NCBI GenBank assembly: GCA_943789445.1 | Contig: CALSUC010000003.1 | Location: forward strand, 124,001-188,000 | Source: UBA4575 sp002386945 | Lineage (GTDB): Bacteria; Pseudomonadota; Gammaproteobacteria; UBA4575 | Direction: 5' to 3' | DNA: 64,000 nucleotides | Shown: positions 35,099 to 43,823 of the stretch, one piece after another | Position numbering within the stretch: position 1 is the stretch's first letter | Layout of the letters: every line of letters starts with the position of its first letter | Position numbers and translations under genes: made by a program | The notes under the pieces: model-generated | Databases searched by the model: none | The model's input: the letters and a program-made list of their open reading frames with translations, nothing else | What the model was told of the DNA's origin: nothing

Positions 35099-37642
35099 TT
35101 ACCAGCCAGCAGCCGCCGCCGTTTTGGTGATGTTGTTACCAGTAACAGTCACACCCACTGGCGCTACCGTGGTAAAGGCTGCATTGACCTGCTCAGCAGC
35201 GGGTGCGTTACCCGAAGAAACATAGGTCCAATCGTAGCCCACGTTAATCAGGTTAGTGGCATCATTGATGTCCGCTGTCGGCGTGAACGTTGCTGTAAAG
35301 GTGATGCCATCATCCGCTGAAGTCACGGCTGATAACGTGCCGCCCTCCAAGGTTATATCACTGTTATCGAAACCAGTGACGGCCTCACCAAAGACAAAGG
35401 TAACTGTTGTTGTTTCACCCTCTGTCAAATCAGTGTCGTCCAGAGTAATAATCAACGGTGGAGCCAGTGCTTGTACTTCTGCAGTAGTATCCGCACCACC
35501 TGTAGCAGCGGCTAATACATTAGCATTGACGGTCGCTAAGTTAGTTGCGGTCACGCCAGTAACACCAGCAGCCGCGTAATCGGCTACAGTCAGTGCCGCA
35601 GGCGTTGTGCCGTCACCATTGTTGTAAGCTTCTATTTTAACTAGCGCCGCTGCAGTAACAGCGGTGACCAGTGTTTGTACTTCTGCAGTAGTATCCGCAT
35701 CACCTGTAGCAGCGGCTAATACACTGGCATTGATCGCCGCTAAGTTAGTTGCGGTCACGCCAGTAACACCAGCAGCCGTGTAATCGGCTACAGTCAGTGC
35801 CGCAGGCGCTGTGCCGTCACCATTGTTGTAAGCTTCTATTTTGGTTACCGCTGAATTAGCAGCGGTGACCAGTGCTTGTACTTCTGTAGTAGTATCCGCA
35901 CCACTTGTAGCAGCGGCTAATACATTAGCATTGACCGCCGCTAAGTTAGTTGCGGTCACGCCAGTAACACCAGCAGCCGTGTAATCGGCTACAGTCAGCG
36001 CCGCAGGCGCTGTGCCGTCACCATTGTTGTAAGCTTCTATTTTGGTTACCGCTGAATTAGCAGCGGTGACCAGTGCTTGTACTTCTGCAGTAGTATCCGC
36101 ACCACCTGCAGCAGCGGCTAATACATTAGCATTGACGGCCGCTAAGTTAGTTGCGGTCACGCCAGTAACACCAGCAGCCGCGTAATCGACTACAGTCAGT
36201 GCCGCAGGCGCTGTGCCGTCACCATTGTTGTAAGCTTCTATTTTGAGTAGCGCCGCTGCATTAACAGCGGTGACCAGTGTTTGTACTTCTGCAGTAGTAT
36301 CCGCACCACCTGCAGCAGCGGCTAATACACTGGCATTGACCGCCGCTAAGTTAGTTGCGGTCACGGCAGTAACACCTGCAGCCGTGTAATCGGCTACAAC
36401 CAGTGCCGCAGGCGATGAGCCGTCACCATTGTTGTAAGCTTCTATTTTGGTTACCGCTGAATTAGCAGCGGTGACCAGTGCTTGTACTTCTGCAGTAGTA
36501 TCCGCACCACCTGCAGCAGCGGCTAATACATTAACATTGACGGCCGCTAAGTTAGCTGCGGTCACGCCAGTAACACCAGCAGCCGTGTAATCGGCTACAG
36601 TCAGTGCCGCAGGCGATGAGCCGTCACCATTGTTGTAAGCTTCTATTTTGGTTACCGCTGAATTAGCATCGGTGACCAGTGTTTGTACTTCTGCAGTAGT
36701 ATCGGCACCACCTGTAGCAGCGGCTAATACATTAGCATTGACCGCCGCTAAGTTAGTTGCGGTCACGCCAGTAACACCAGCAGCCGTGTAATCGGCTACA
36801 GTCAGCGCCGCAGGCGATGAGCCGTCACCATTGTTGTAAGCTTCTATTTTGGTTATCGCTGAATTAGCAGAGGTTACCAGTGTTTGTACTTCTCCAGTAG
36901 TATCGGCGCCATCTGTAGCAGCAGCTAATACATTAGCATTGACCGCCGCTAAGTTAGTTGCGGTCACGCCAGTAACACCAGCAGCCGTGTAATCGGCTAC
37001 AGTCAGTGCCGCAGGCGTTGTGCCGTCACCATTGTTGTAGGCTTCTATTTTGGTTACCGCTGAATTAGCAGCGGTAACTAGTGTTTGTACTTCTGCAACG
37101 CTATCTGCACCACCTGTAGCAGCGGCTAATACATTGGCATTGACCGCCGCTAAGTTAGTTGCGGTCACGCCAGTAATACCAGCAGCCGTGTAATCGGCTA
37201 CAGTCAGTGCCGCAGGCGTTGTGCCGTCACCATTGTTGTAAGCTTCTATTTTGGCTGCCGCCGCTGAAAGTGTTTGTACTTCAAAATTAGCGCTACTGGC
37301 AATGAAGTCTGTGTCGATGATGACGATGTCGTTCAATGTAGCACCTGGCGTATTCAACGAGGTATCCACATGCAAATCACCCGTCGAAGCAACTGTTGAG
37401 GTGTAGAGTACCGAGCCATTTTTCAGGTAGGTAATCGTCGAGCCAGTACGCTGAACACTCAGTACATCGCCTGTCGCATAGCTACCTAACGACTTCTTGC
37501 TATCGCCGTTTTCATAGACATCAAGCGTACCATTGTCGCTCAGAAACAACGCGTAAATAATCGAGTTAAAGTGTATATTGGTATTGCTGTCAGAAAGACC
37601 AATCATACGTTTCGTATTCGCTTCAGCTACCGTAGTCGACAT
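35099..37642 (-). CDS. Adhesin 2, middle open segment 2
   Basis: About 847 codons, no true start. It opens in a lectin-like domain (RMIGLSDSNTNIHF, GDVLSVQRTGSTITYLKNGS), then has nine 67-residue repeats, then an Ig-like domain (DLTEGETTTVTFVFGEAVTG). It stops at GGCTGGTAATGCAGGC, where both normal variants (TGGAATGCA and TGGACTAATGCA) would stay open. Confidence 0.65.
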   Translation of the reverse strand: MSTTVAEANTKRMIGLSDSNTNIHFNSIIYALFLSDNGTLDVYENGDSKKSLGSYATGDVLSVQRTGSTITYLKNGSVLYTSTVASTGDLHVDTSLNTPGATLNDIVIIDTDFIASSANFEVQTLSAAAAKIEAYNNGDGTTPAALTVADYTAAGITGVTATNLAAVNANVLAAATGGADSVAEVQTLVTAANSAVTKIEAYNNGDGTTPAALTVADYTAAGVTGVTATNLAAVNANVLAAATDGADTTGEVQTLVTSANSAITKIEAYNNGDGSSPAALTVADYTAAGVTGVTATNLAAVNANVLAAATGGADTTAEVQTLVTDANSAVTKIEAYNNGDGSSPAALTVADYTAAGVTGVTAANLAAVNVNVLAAAAGGADTTAEVQALVTAANSAVTKIEAYNNGDGSSPAALVVADYTAAGVTAVTATNLAAVNASVLAAAAGGADTTAEVQTLVTAVNAAALLKIEAYNNGDGTAPAALTVVDYAAAGVTGVTATNLAAVNANVLAAAAGGADTTAEVQALVTAANSAVTKIEAYNNGDGTAPAALTVADYTAAGVTGVTATNLAAVNANVLAAATSGADTTTEVQALVTAANSAVTKIEAYNNGDGTAPAALTVADYTAAGVTGVTATNLAAINASVLAAATGDADTTAEVQTLVTAVTAAALVKIEAYNNGDGTTPAALTVADYAAAGVTGVTATNLATVNANVLAAATGGADTTAEVQALAPPLIITLDDTDLTEGETTTVTFVFGEAVTGFDNSDITLEGGTLSAVTSADDGITFTATFTPTADINDATNLINVGYDWTYVSSGNAPAAEQVNAAFTTVAPVGVTVTGNNITKTAAAAGW
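35462..37275 (-). repeat. Nine 201-bp (67-aa) repeats, second block of adhesin 2
   Basis: Nine KIEAYNN motifs at a 201-bp period. Same unit as the block at 38855-40990, separated from it by Ig/lectin-like modules. Confidence 0.88.
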
Positions 37643-40158
37643 AAAGCCATCTGCAGTGATGACTTGATCCGAGAAGGTGCCTGCATTAGTCCAGCTATCG
37701 CCGTCGCCGTTTTGGTGATGCTGTTACCAGTAACAGTCACACCCACTGGCGCTACCGTGGTAAAGGCTGCATTGACCTGCTCAACAGCGGGTGCGTTACC
37801 CGAAGAAACATAGGTCCAATCGTAGCCCACTTTAATCAGGTTAGTGGTATCATTGATGTCCGCTGTCGGCGTGAACGTTGCTGTAAAGGTGATGTCACCA
37901 TCCGCTGAAGTCACGGCTGATAACGTGCCGCCTTCCACGGTTATATCACTGTTATCGAAACCGGTGACGGCCTCACCAAAGGTAAAGGTGACCGTTGCGG
38001 TTTCACCCACCGTCAGAGCTGTATCGTCCAGGGTAATAATCAACGGTATAAACAGTGTTTGTACTTCAAAATTAGCGCTACTGGCAATGAAGTCTGTGGG
38101 ACCTGCAGTCAGGTTATCCCCTTTGATGACGATGTCGTTCAATGTACCACCTGCCGACCACAACGAGGTATCCACATGCAAATCACCCGTCGAAGCAACT
38201 GTTGAGGTGTAGAATACCGAGCCATTTTGCAGGTAGGTAATCGTCGAGCCAGTACGCTCAACACTCAGTACATCGCCACTCGAATACTTACCAAACGTCC
38301 CCTTTTCAGTGCCGTTTTCAAAGACCCTAAGGTCACGATCGAGCCTCAGAAACAACGCGTAATCAATCGAGGTAAAGTTTACATCGGTATCGCTGTCAGA
38401 AAGACCAATCATACGTTGCGTATTCGTTTCAGCTACCGTAGTCGACATAAAGCCATCTGCAGTGATGACCTGATCCGAGAAGGTGCCTGCATCCCAGCTA
38501 TTGTCAGCAGTCTCCGTTTTGGTGATGCTGTTACCAGTAACAGTCACACCCACTGGCGCTACCGTGGTAAAGGCTGCATTGACCTGCTCAGCAGCGGGTG
38601 CGTTACCCGAAGAAACATAGGTCCAATCGTAGCCCACTTTAATCAGGTTAGTGGCATCATTGATGTCCGCTGTCGGCGTGAACGTTGCTGTAAAGGTGAT
38701 GCCACCATCCACTGAAGTCACGGCTGATAACGTGCCGCCCTCCAAGGTTATATCACTGTTATCGAAACCAGTGACGGCCTCACCAAAGGCAAAGGTAACT
38801 GTTGCGGTTTCACCCTCTTTCAAATCAGTGTCGTCCAGAGTAATAATCAACGGTGAAACCAGTGTTTGTACTTCTGCAGTAGTATCCGCACCACCTGTAG
38901 CAGCGGCTAATACATTAGCATTGACCGCCGCTAAGTTAGTTGTTGTCACGCCAGTAACACCAGCAGCCGTGTAATCGGCTACAGTCAGTGCCGCAGGCGT
39001 TGTGCCGTCACCATTGTTGTAAGCTTCTATTTTGGTTACCGCTGAATTAGCAGCGCTTACCAGTGTTTGTACTTCTGCAGTAGTATCCGCATCACCTGTA
39101 GCAGCGGCTAATACATTAGCATTGACCGCCGCTAAGTTAGCTGTGGTCACGCCAGTAACACCAGCAGCCGTGTAATCGGCTACAACCAGTGCCGCAGGCG
39201 ATGAGCCGTTACCATTGTTGTAAGCTTCTATTTTGGTTACCGCTGAATTAGCAGCGGTGACCAGTGTTTGTACTTCTGCAGTAGTATCCGCACCACCTGT
39301 AGCAGCGGCTAATACATTAGCATTGACCGCCGCTAAGTTAGTTGCGGTCACGCCAGTAACACCAGCAGCCGTGTAATCGGCTACAGTCAGTGCCGCAGGC
39401 GTTGTGCCGTCACCATTGTTGTAAGCTTCTATTTTGGTTACCGCTGAATTAGCAGCGGTGACCAGTGCTTGTACTTCTGCAGTAGTATCCGCACCACCTG
39501 TAGCAGCGGCTAATACATTAGCATTGACCGCCGCTAAGTTAGTTGCGGTCACGCCAGTAACACCAGCAGCCGTGTAATCGGCTACAGTCAGTGCCGCAGG
39601 CGTTGTGCCGTCACCATTGTTGTAAGCTTCTATTTTGAATAGCGCCACTGCATTAACAGCGGTTACCAGTCCTTGTACTTCTGCAGTAGTATCCGCACCA
39701 CCTGTAGCAGCGGCTAATACATTAGCATTGACCGCCGCTAAGTTAGTTGCGGTCACGCCAGTAACACCTGCAGCCGTGTAATCGGCTACAGTCAGTGCCG
39801 CAGGCGCTGTGCCGTCACCATTGTTGTAAGCTTCTATTTTGGTTACCGCTGAATTAGCAGCGGTGACCAGTGTTTGTACTTCTGCAGTAGTATCCGCATC
39901 ACCTGTAGCAGCGGCTAATACATTAGCATTGACCGCCGCTAAGTTAGTTGCGGTCACGCCAGTAACACCTGCAGCCGTGTAATCGGCTACAGTCAGTGCC
40001 GCAGGCGTTGTGCCGTCACCATTGTTGTAAGCTTCTATTTTGGTTACCGCTGAATTAGCAGCGGTGACCAGTGTTTGTACTTCTGCAGTAGTATCTGCAC
40101 CACCTGTAGCAGCGGCTAATACATTAGCATTGACCGCCGCTAAGTTAGTTGCGGTCAC
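37627..40158 (-). CDS. Adhesin 2, middle open segment 1
   Basis: About 843 codons, no true start (it begins inside a 67-residue repeat). Six repeats are followed by an Ig-like plus lectin-like module (GDVLSVERTGSTITYLQNGS, YTSTVASTGDLHVDTSLW) and a second Ig-like domain. The frame is lost at 37697 where AGCTGGACTAATGCAGGC is preceded by an odd GCGACGGCGAT string. Confidence 0.65.
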   Translation of the reverse strand: MTATNLAAVNANVLAAATGGADTTAEVQTLVTAANSAVTKIEAYNNGDGTTPAALTVADYTAAGVTGVTATNLAAVNANVLAAATGDADTTAEVQTLVTAANSAVTKIEAYNNGDGTAPAALTVADYTAAGVTGVTATNLAAVNANVLAAATGGADTTAEVQGLVTAVNAVALFKIEAYNNGDGTTPAALTVADYTAAGVTGVTATNLAAVNANVLAAATGGADTTAEVQALVTAANSAVTKIEAYNNGDGTTPAALTVADYTAAGVTGVTATNLAAVNANVLAAATGGADTTAEVQTLVTAANSAVTKIEAYNNGNGSSPAALVVADYTAAGVTGVTTANLAAVNANVLAAATGDADTTAEVQTLVSAANSAVTKIEAYNNGDGTTPAALTVADYTAAGVTGVTTTNLAAVNANVLAAATGGADTTAEVQTLVSPLIITLDDTDLKEGETATVTFAFGEAVTGFDNSDITLEGGTLSAVTSVDGGITFTATFTPTADINDATNLIKVGYDWTYVSSGNAPAAEQVNAAFTTVAPVGVTVTGNSITKTETADNSWDAGTFSDQVITADGFMSTTVAETNTQRMIGLSDSDTDVNFTSIDYALFLRLDRDLRVFENGTEKGTFGKYSSGDVLSVERTGSTITYLQNGSVFYTSTVASTGDLHVDTSLWSAGGTLNDIVIKGDNLTAGPTDFIASSANFEVQTLFIPLIITLDDTALTVGETATVTFTFGEAVTGFDNSDITVEGGTLSAVTSADGDITFTATFTPTADINDTTNLIKVGYDWTYVSSGNAPAVEQVNAAFTTVAPVGVTVTGNSITKTATAIAGLMQAPSRIKSSLQMALCRLR

Positions 40159-40990
40159 GCCAGTAACACCTGCAGCCGTGTAATCGGCTACAGTCAGTGC
40201 CGCAGGCGCTGTGCCGTCACCATTGTTGTAAGCTTCTATTTTGGCTACCGCTCTGCATTAGCAGCGGTGACCAGTGTTTGTACTTCTGCAGTAGTATCCG
40301 CACCACCTGTAGCAGCGGCTAATACACTGGCATTGACCGCCGCTAAGTTAGTTGCGGTCACGCCAGTAACACCTGCAGCCGTGTAATCGGCTACAGTCAG
40401 TGCCGCAGGCGCTGTGCCGTCACCATTGTTGTAAGCTTCTATTTTGGTTACCGCTGAATTAGCAGCGGTGACCAGTGTTTGTACTTCTGCAGTAGTATCC
40501 GCATCACCTGTAGCAGCGGCTAATACATTAGCATTGACCGCCGCTAAGTTAGTTGCGGTCACGCCAGTAACACCAGCAGCCGTGTAATCGGCTACAGTCA
40601 GTGCCGCAGGCGTTGTGCCGTCACCATTGTTGTAAGCTTCTATTTTGGCTAGCGCATTAACAGCGGTTACCAGTGTTTGTACTTCTGCAGTAGTATCCGC
40701 ACCACCTGTAGCAGCGGCTAATACACTGGCATTGACTACCGCTAAGTTAGTTGCGGTCACGCCAGTAACACCTGCAGCCGTGTAATCGGCTACAGTCAGT
40801 GCCGCAGGCGTTGTGCCGTCACCATTGTTGTAAGCTTCTATTTTGGCTACCGCTGAATTAGCAGTAGTTATCAGTGTTTGTACTTTTGCAACGCTATCTG
40901 CACTACCTGTAGCAGCGGCTAATACATTGGCATTGACGGCCGCTAAGTTAGTTGTAGTCACGCCAGTAACACTGGCAGCCGTGTAATCCT
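38855..40990 (-). repeat. Array of about ten to eleven 201-bp (67-aa) repeats, first block of adhesin 2
   Basis: The unit reads KIEAYNNGDGTTPAALTVAD, then YTAAGVTGVTATNLAAVNAN, VLAAATGGADTTAEVQTLV, TAANSAVT. Copies differ by few residues (GTTP/GTAP/GSSP, NANVL/NASVL). The Ala-rich periodic sequence suggests a helical spacer. The block ends where an Ig-like domain begins (LIITLDDTDLKEGETATVTF). Confidence 0.88.
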
Positions 40991-42392
40991 CCAGCGTTAA
41001 CGCCGGCAGAGCAATACTTGGACTACTGTAGGCTTCAAGGACCTTGAGTGCACTGATGTCCAATTGTGTTCTGGTAATTAATTTTAAGTCTGGTACCCCA
41101 GAGATTCCCTCAGCAGCAAGGGTAAGACTCGCTTTGGCTACATTTGAGAAGGTGTCGCCAGTCATTTGACTAATGAGTGTAGCCATCACTTGTTCCGTCG
41201 TTTGGCCTAACATCTCTTCTTGAGCGGAAATCAGAGCCAAAGCGATACCGTATGCATCTGGCGTTTGGGAGGTGCCACTAGCGTCTAGCGTAAAATCAGG
41301 CGCTGCTAGGATATCATCAACACCAAACGCTGTTCCCACATTCGTATTCGCTGCGTTAGTTGCAGCCTCTGTCAGAGGCTGTGTAAAGCTAACTGCACCT
41401 GAAGTAGCGCTAACACCGGCTTGAGTTGCAGCCATATGGGTTAATGGGGTCAGACTAATGCTAACATTTCCACTACCATCCACATTGGCAATTGCGAGTA
41501 GATTATCGGGGGCATCTAAACTGGCACCTGTTGCTTCATCACGATAATCTACGCCACTGCTAGCATCCACGAGACGTGCAATTATAGTACCGCTATAGCC
41601 AGTAGCATCTGTATATTCAAAGGCACCTGTTGCAGGGTTAAAGGCGCTACTAGTCCCTAGAAGGGTGCCGTCTGCACGGTATAGTTCTATGGTTAGCTCG
41701 GTATTGTCAGACAGAACAGGTCCAAGACCGACCACAATACTGTAGTCCGTTCCTGTTAAGCCAGCGCCAACGCCAGAGCCAGAGCCAACGCCACTTATTA
41801 CTACCCCGCCAACAGCAGCAACAGTAGCGAAACTTAGAAAGGAACTACTAACACTAGCCGCTGCCTCTTCGGTCGCTACTTCAGCCTCAGCCTCAGCCAA
41901 TACATCACCCAGTGCTAATTGATTGCTTTGCGCTTGCTGAATAGCGTTAGTTAAAGCAGATTGTCCCTGAGCTAATTCCATTAATGTAAGCATATCGCCA
42001 TGCGCCAACATCAGTTGACTACCATCGCCTAGCTCTAAACCAACACTGTCAGCAGGTAGACTGAAATAGCTCAAATCACCTTCAGCATTGCTCTCTAGAG
42101 CCATCTCAACAACACATTCACCCTCGGCGCAGAGCGTGAAGTAGTCTTGCAATACCATCGATTCATCTTCGGTAAACTGCAAACTGAGATCGTCACCTGT
42201 ACGCAACCCGATGACCTGCTCTAGTGGTAGCAGCTTGGAGTCGATGCGTCGTAGGAATCGGTACGTTTCTCCCGCGCTTAACTGCAACAGCAGGCTATCG
42301 TTGGCATGAGTGACTATGACTTCTCGCTCTGATCCATCTACCGAAGTAATAACTAAGACGATTTCTTCTTGAATTTTTTCACTCATAACCAT
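40245..42392 (-). CDS. Adhesin 2, N-terminal open segment
   Basis: About 715 codons. The prefix is nearly identical to adhesin 1 (LQDYFTLCAEGECVVEM, YFSLPADSVGLELGDGS, LMLAHGDMLTLMELAQG), followed by the same hydrophobic and Gly-rich segment, SIVVGLGPVLSDNTELTIEL and SLTPLTHMAATQAG. At about residue 490, LPALTLEDYTAASVTGV begins the 67-residue repeats. The frame ends when AATTCAGCGGTAGCC becomes AATGCAGAGCGGTAG, a two-base gain that creates a stop. Confidence 0.75.
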   Translation of the reverse strand: MVMSEKIQEEIVLVITSVDGSEREVIVTHANDSLLLQLSAGETYRFLRRIDSKLLPLEQVIGLRTGDDLSLQFTEDESMVLQDYFTLCAEGECVVEMALESNAEGDLSYFSLPADSVGLELGDGSQLMLAHGDMLTLMELAQGQSALTNAIQQAQSNQLALGDVLAEAEAEVATEEAAASVSSSFLSFATVAAVGGVVISGVGSGSGVGAGLTGTDYSIVVGLGPVLSDNTELTIELYRADGTLLGTSSAFNPATGAFEYTDATGYSGTIIARLVDASSGVDYRDEATGASLDAPDNLLAIANVDGSGNVSISLTPLTHMAATQAGVSATSGAVSFTQPLTEAATNAANTNVGTAFGVDDILAAPDFTLDASGTSQTPDAYGIALALISAQEEMLGQTTEQVMATLISQMTGDTFSNVAKASLTLAAEGISGVPDLKLITRTQLDISALKVLEAYSSPSIALPALTLEDYTAASVTGVTTTNLAAVNANVLAAATGSADSVAKVQTLITTANSAVAKIEAYNNGDGTTPAALTVADYTAAGVTGVTATNLAVVNASVLAAATGGADTTAEVQTLVTAVNALAKIEAYNNGDGTTPAALTVADYTAAGVTGVTATNLAAVNANVLAAATGDADTTAEVQTLVTAANSAVTKIEAYNNGDGTAPAALTVADYTAAGVTGVTATNLAAVNASVLAAATGGADTTAEVQTLVTAANAER

Positions 42393-42560
42393 GCTACCTT
42401 TAATTTTTATAATATTTAGTGAACTGTTAAAAAGTACAATAATTAATGCGCAGTCCACTATCCCTGAGCAGCCAACTCGCATCTTTTAGGTAAGCGGCCA
42501 TATAGACCTGCCACCATCCGCTGAATTCTAAATCCTAGGCAATGTGGATTCCCCCATCGA
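42393..42560 (-). promoter_or_regulatory. Leader region of adhesin 2, conserved with adhesin 1
   Basis: Similar to 33036-33210 in order and spacing, including AATTTTTATA near the start, TACAATAATTAATGC and ATCTTTTAGGTAAGCGGCCATA. The short frame is also present (MAAYLKDASWLLRDSGLRI...), starting after AGGTCTAT, with the first seven codons identical. Conservation fades beyond about 42560. Confidence 0.5.
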
Positions 42561-42794
42561 GCATCAGCTTTTGGCTACCAAAATTGAGCTGAAAAAGCGA
42601 AGGGATTATGAATAAATGATAACAGGAATATATGATATTTAACAAACCATTGAGTATATTGATTATCCGCGTAAGATTGTTTTTTATCAACAGAATTGAA
42701 ACAGGAAAACGCGTGCGATTGGCGGGTGATCTGATGCAAAGGAAGTTGGGAGATGGTTTTGTGCGGTCTTAACTTGGTTGCCACCCTGATTGGA
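42561..42794. other. Non-coding stretch between the adhesin 2 leader and tRNA-Glu
   Basis: No credible gene on either strand. It lies downstream of the tRNA, which is on the minus strand, but I saw no clean terminator and no repeat of the tRNA 3' end. Confidence 0.4.
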
Positions 42795-42871
42795 TGGCAT
42801 CCCCAAGGGGATTCGAACCCCTGTTGTCGCCGTGAAAGGGCGATGTCCTAGGCCGACTAGACGATGGGGAC
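42795..42871 (-). tRNA. tRNA-Glu (UUC)
   Basis: 77 nt including an encoded CCA. The anticodon arm reads TCGCC-CTTTCAC-GGCGA (anticodon TTC), the T arm CAGGGG-TTCGAAT-CCCCT, and the D arm contains GTCTAGTCGGCCTAGGAC. The acceptor is GTCCCCA / TGGGGAT, so the first pair is G-U rather than the usual G-C; the discriminator is G. Its 3' end faces the adhesin block, as expected if it once served as an integration site. Confidence 0.93.
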
Positions 42872-43181
42872 AGCACATTTAAACGCCTATGAGGCAGTGA
42901 CTAAATAGCACGCCTCATAGGGGACGGAACATTACGTGACATCGGCGGTGTGGTCAAGTATTTGAGGCGATTTTGCTGCCTCTTCGGTACTGTTTTTTTA
43001 CCCTGCCCTGTGTTCGCTTAATTCTGGCTTTGCTGTTGACCACGGTTGCTGTAACAACTGAGTGTTTTTTAATCTCTTATGACGTGATTTTGCACTCATC
43101 CGAGCTGAGGTTTATTGATTAAATGAACCAAATTACTCGGTCTATAGACCGATATTCGAATGTTATGACAGAACGGTTCCT
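42872..43181 (+). promoter_or_regulatory. Upstream region of tRNA-Glu and of the gsp operon
   Basis: 310 bp with no gene. It holds a 10-bp inverted repeat CCTATGAGGC / GCCTCATAGG (42886-42921, 16-base spacer) and a perfect 14-bp palindrome CGGTCTATAGACCG (43138-43151) just 30 bp before gspC. The second is well placed to be an operator. No strong sigma-70 promoter stands out. Confidence 0.45.
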
Positions 43182-43823
43182 ATGAAAGCACTAAGTTCAT
43201 TCAAGATAGACACGCTAGTAGAGAGCAGATACTTTGCTATCGCCCTCAATGGGCTGCTAATCCTAGCCATTAGCGTTTGGTTGCTGAATCAGTGGCTGCC
43301 TAAGGAGATTAATAGCTCTGCCCCACTCCTCATGCCCACCGCACATAATATTCAGCCTCAGGGCCAGCCAGATAGGACGACCGCGCTTGCCGATATGGCC
43401 TATGCCCTGTCTAGCTGGCATTTGTTCGGGCTAGTGAGGTCTGAAACGGGGATAGAAACTCAGTTACAGCCCCCTATGACGCCAACCACACCGAAAGTAT
43501 CGGCGACCCTTATTGAAGACAGCAATCTGGATCTGGCATTGAAAGGCTTGCTCAGCTACGACGATGGCAAAGGCCTCGCCTTGATTGCTACGGCTGCTAA
43601 TGGCGTGCATCTATTTGCCGCGGAAGATGAGGTATTGGAGGGTTACACCCTAGATAAAGTATTGACCGATCATGTCTTACTACGGGGTCAAGGTAGGATT
43701 TTAAAACTGGCGTTGCCGAGAAACTTATTAGATTTGCGCTCAAAACAGCAACGCAAGCTTGAATCTAAGGCCTCCAGTGATCGCACAACCGAGCCCCTAC
43801 CCTTGAACCCGTTGAGTCATTGA
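43182..43823 (+). CDS. gspC: Type II secretion protein GspC
   Basis: 213 aa. A short cytoplasmic tail, one membrane helix (about residues 19-38, FAIALNGLLILAISVWLL), then a periplasmic part with the HR domain around residues 100-180 (LDLALKGLLSYDDGKGLALI, VLLRGQGRILKLALP). No PDZ domain, so it is a short GspC. It links the inner-membrane platform to the GspD secretin. First gene of the operon; its stop overlaps the gspD TTG. Confidence 0.88.
   Translation: MKALSSFKIDTLVESRYFAIALNGLLILAISVWLLNQWLPKEINSSAPLLMPTAHNIQPQGQPDRTTALADMAYALSSWHLFGLVRSETGIETQLQPPMTPTTPKVSATLIEDSNLDLALKGLLSYDDGKGLALIATAANGVHLFAAEDEVLEGYTLDKVLTDHVLLRGQGRILKLALPRNLLDLRSKQQRKLESKASSDRTTEPLPLNPLSH

Larger units (their letters stand above)
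33966..42392 (-). pseudogene. Giant type-I-secreted adhesin 2, frame broken at several points
   Basis: Paralogue of adhesin 1, about 2,800 codons if whole. Start ATG 42392 (MVMSEKIQEEIVLVITSVDG) is preceded by AAAGG and equals the adhesin 1 start; an earlier in-frame start at 42482 falls in the conserved leader. The N-terminal about 480 residues and C-terminal about 250 match adhesin 1, while the centre holds about 20 repeats of 67 residues and three Ig/lectin-like modules. Breaks: about 40247 (+2), 37697, 35098 (+1), about 34890, 34751 (-1), 34485 (+1), 34424 (+1) and 34320 (+2). The last four fall in the RTX/secretion part, so this copy may be truly degraded, though several breaks blend two repeat variants. 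Confidence 0.72.

Noticed and set aside
42795..42871. Integration site (attL/attR) at tRNA-Glu
   Set aside because: I found no second copy of the tRNA 3' end at the left edge near 11.3 kb and no integrase gene in the window; kept only as a possibility.
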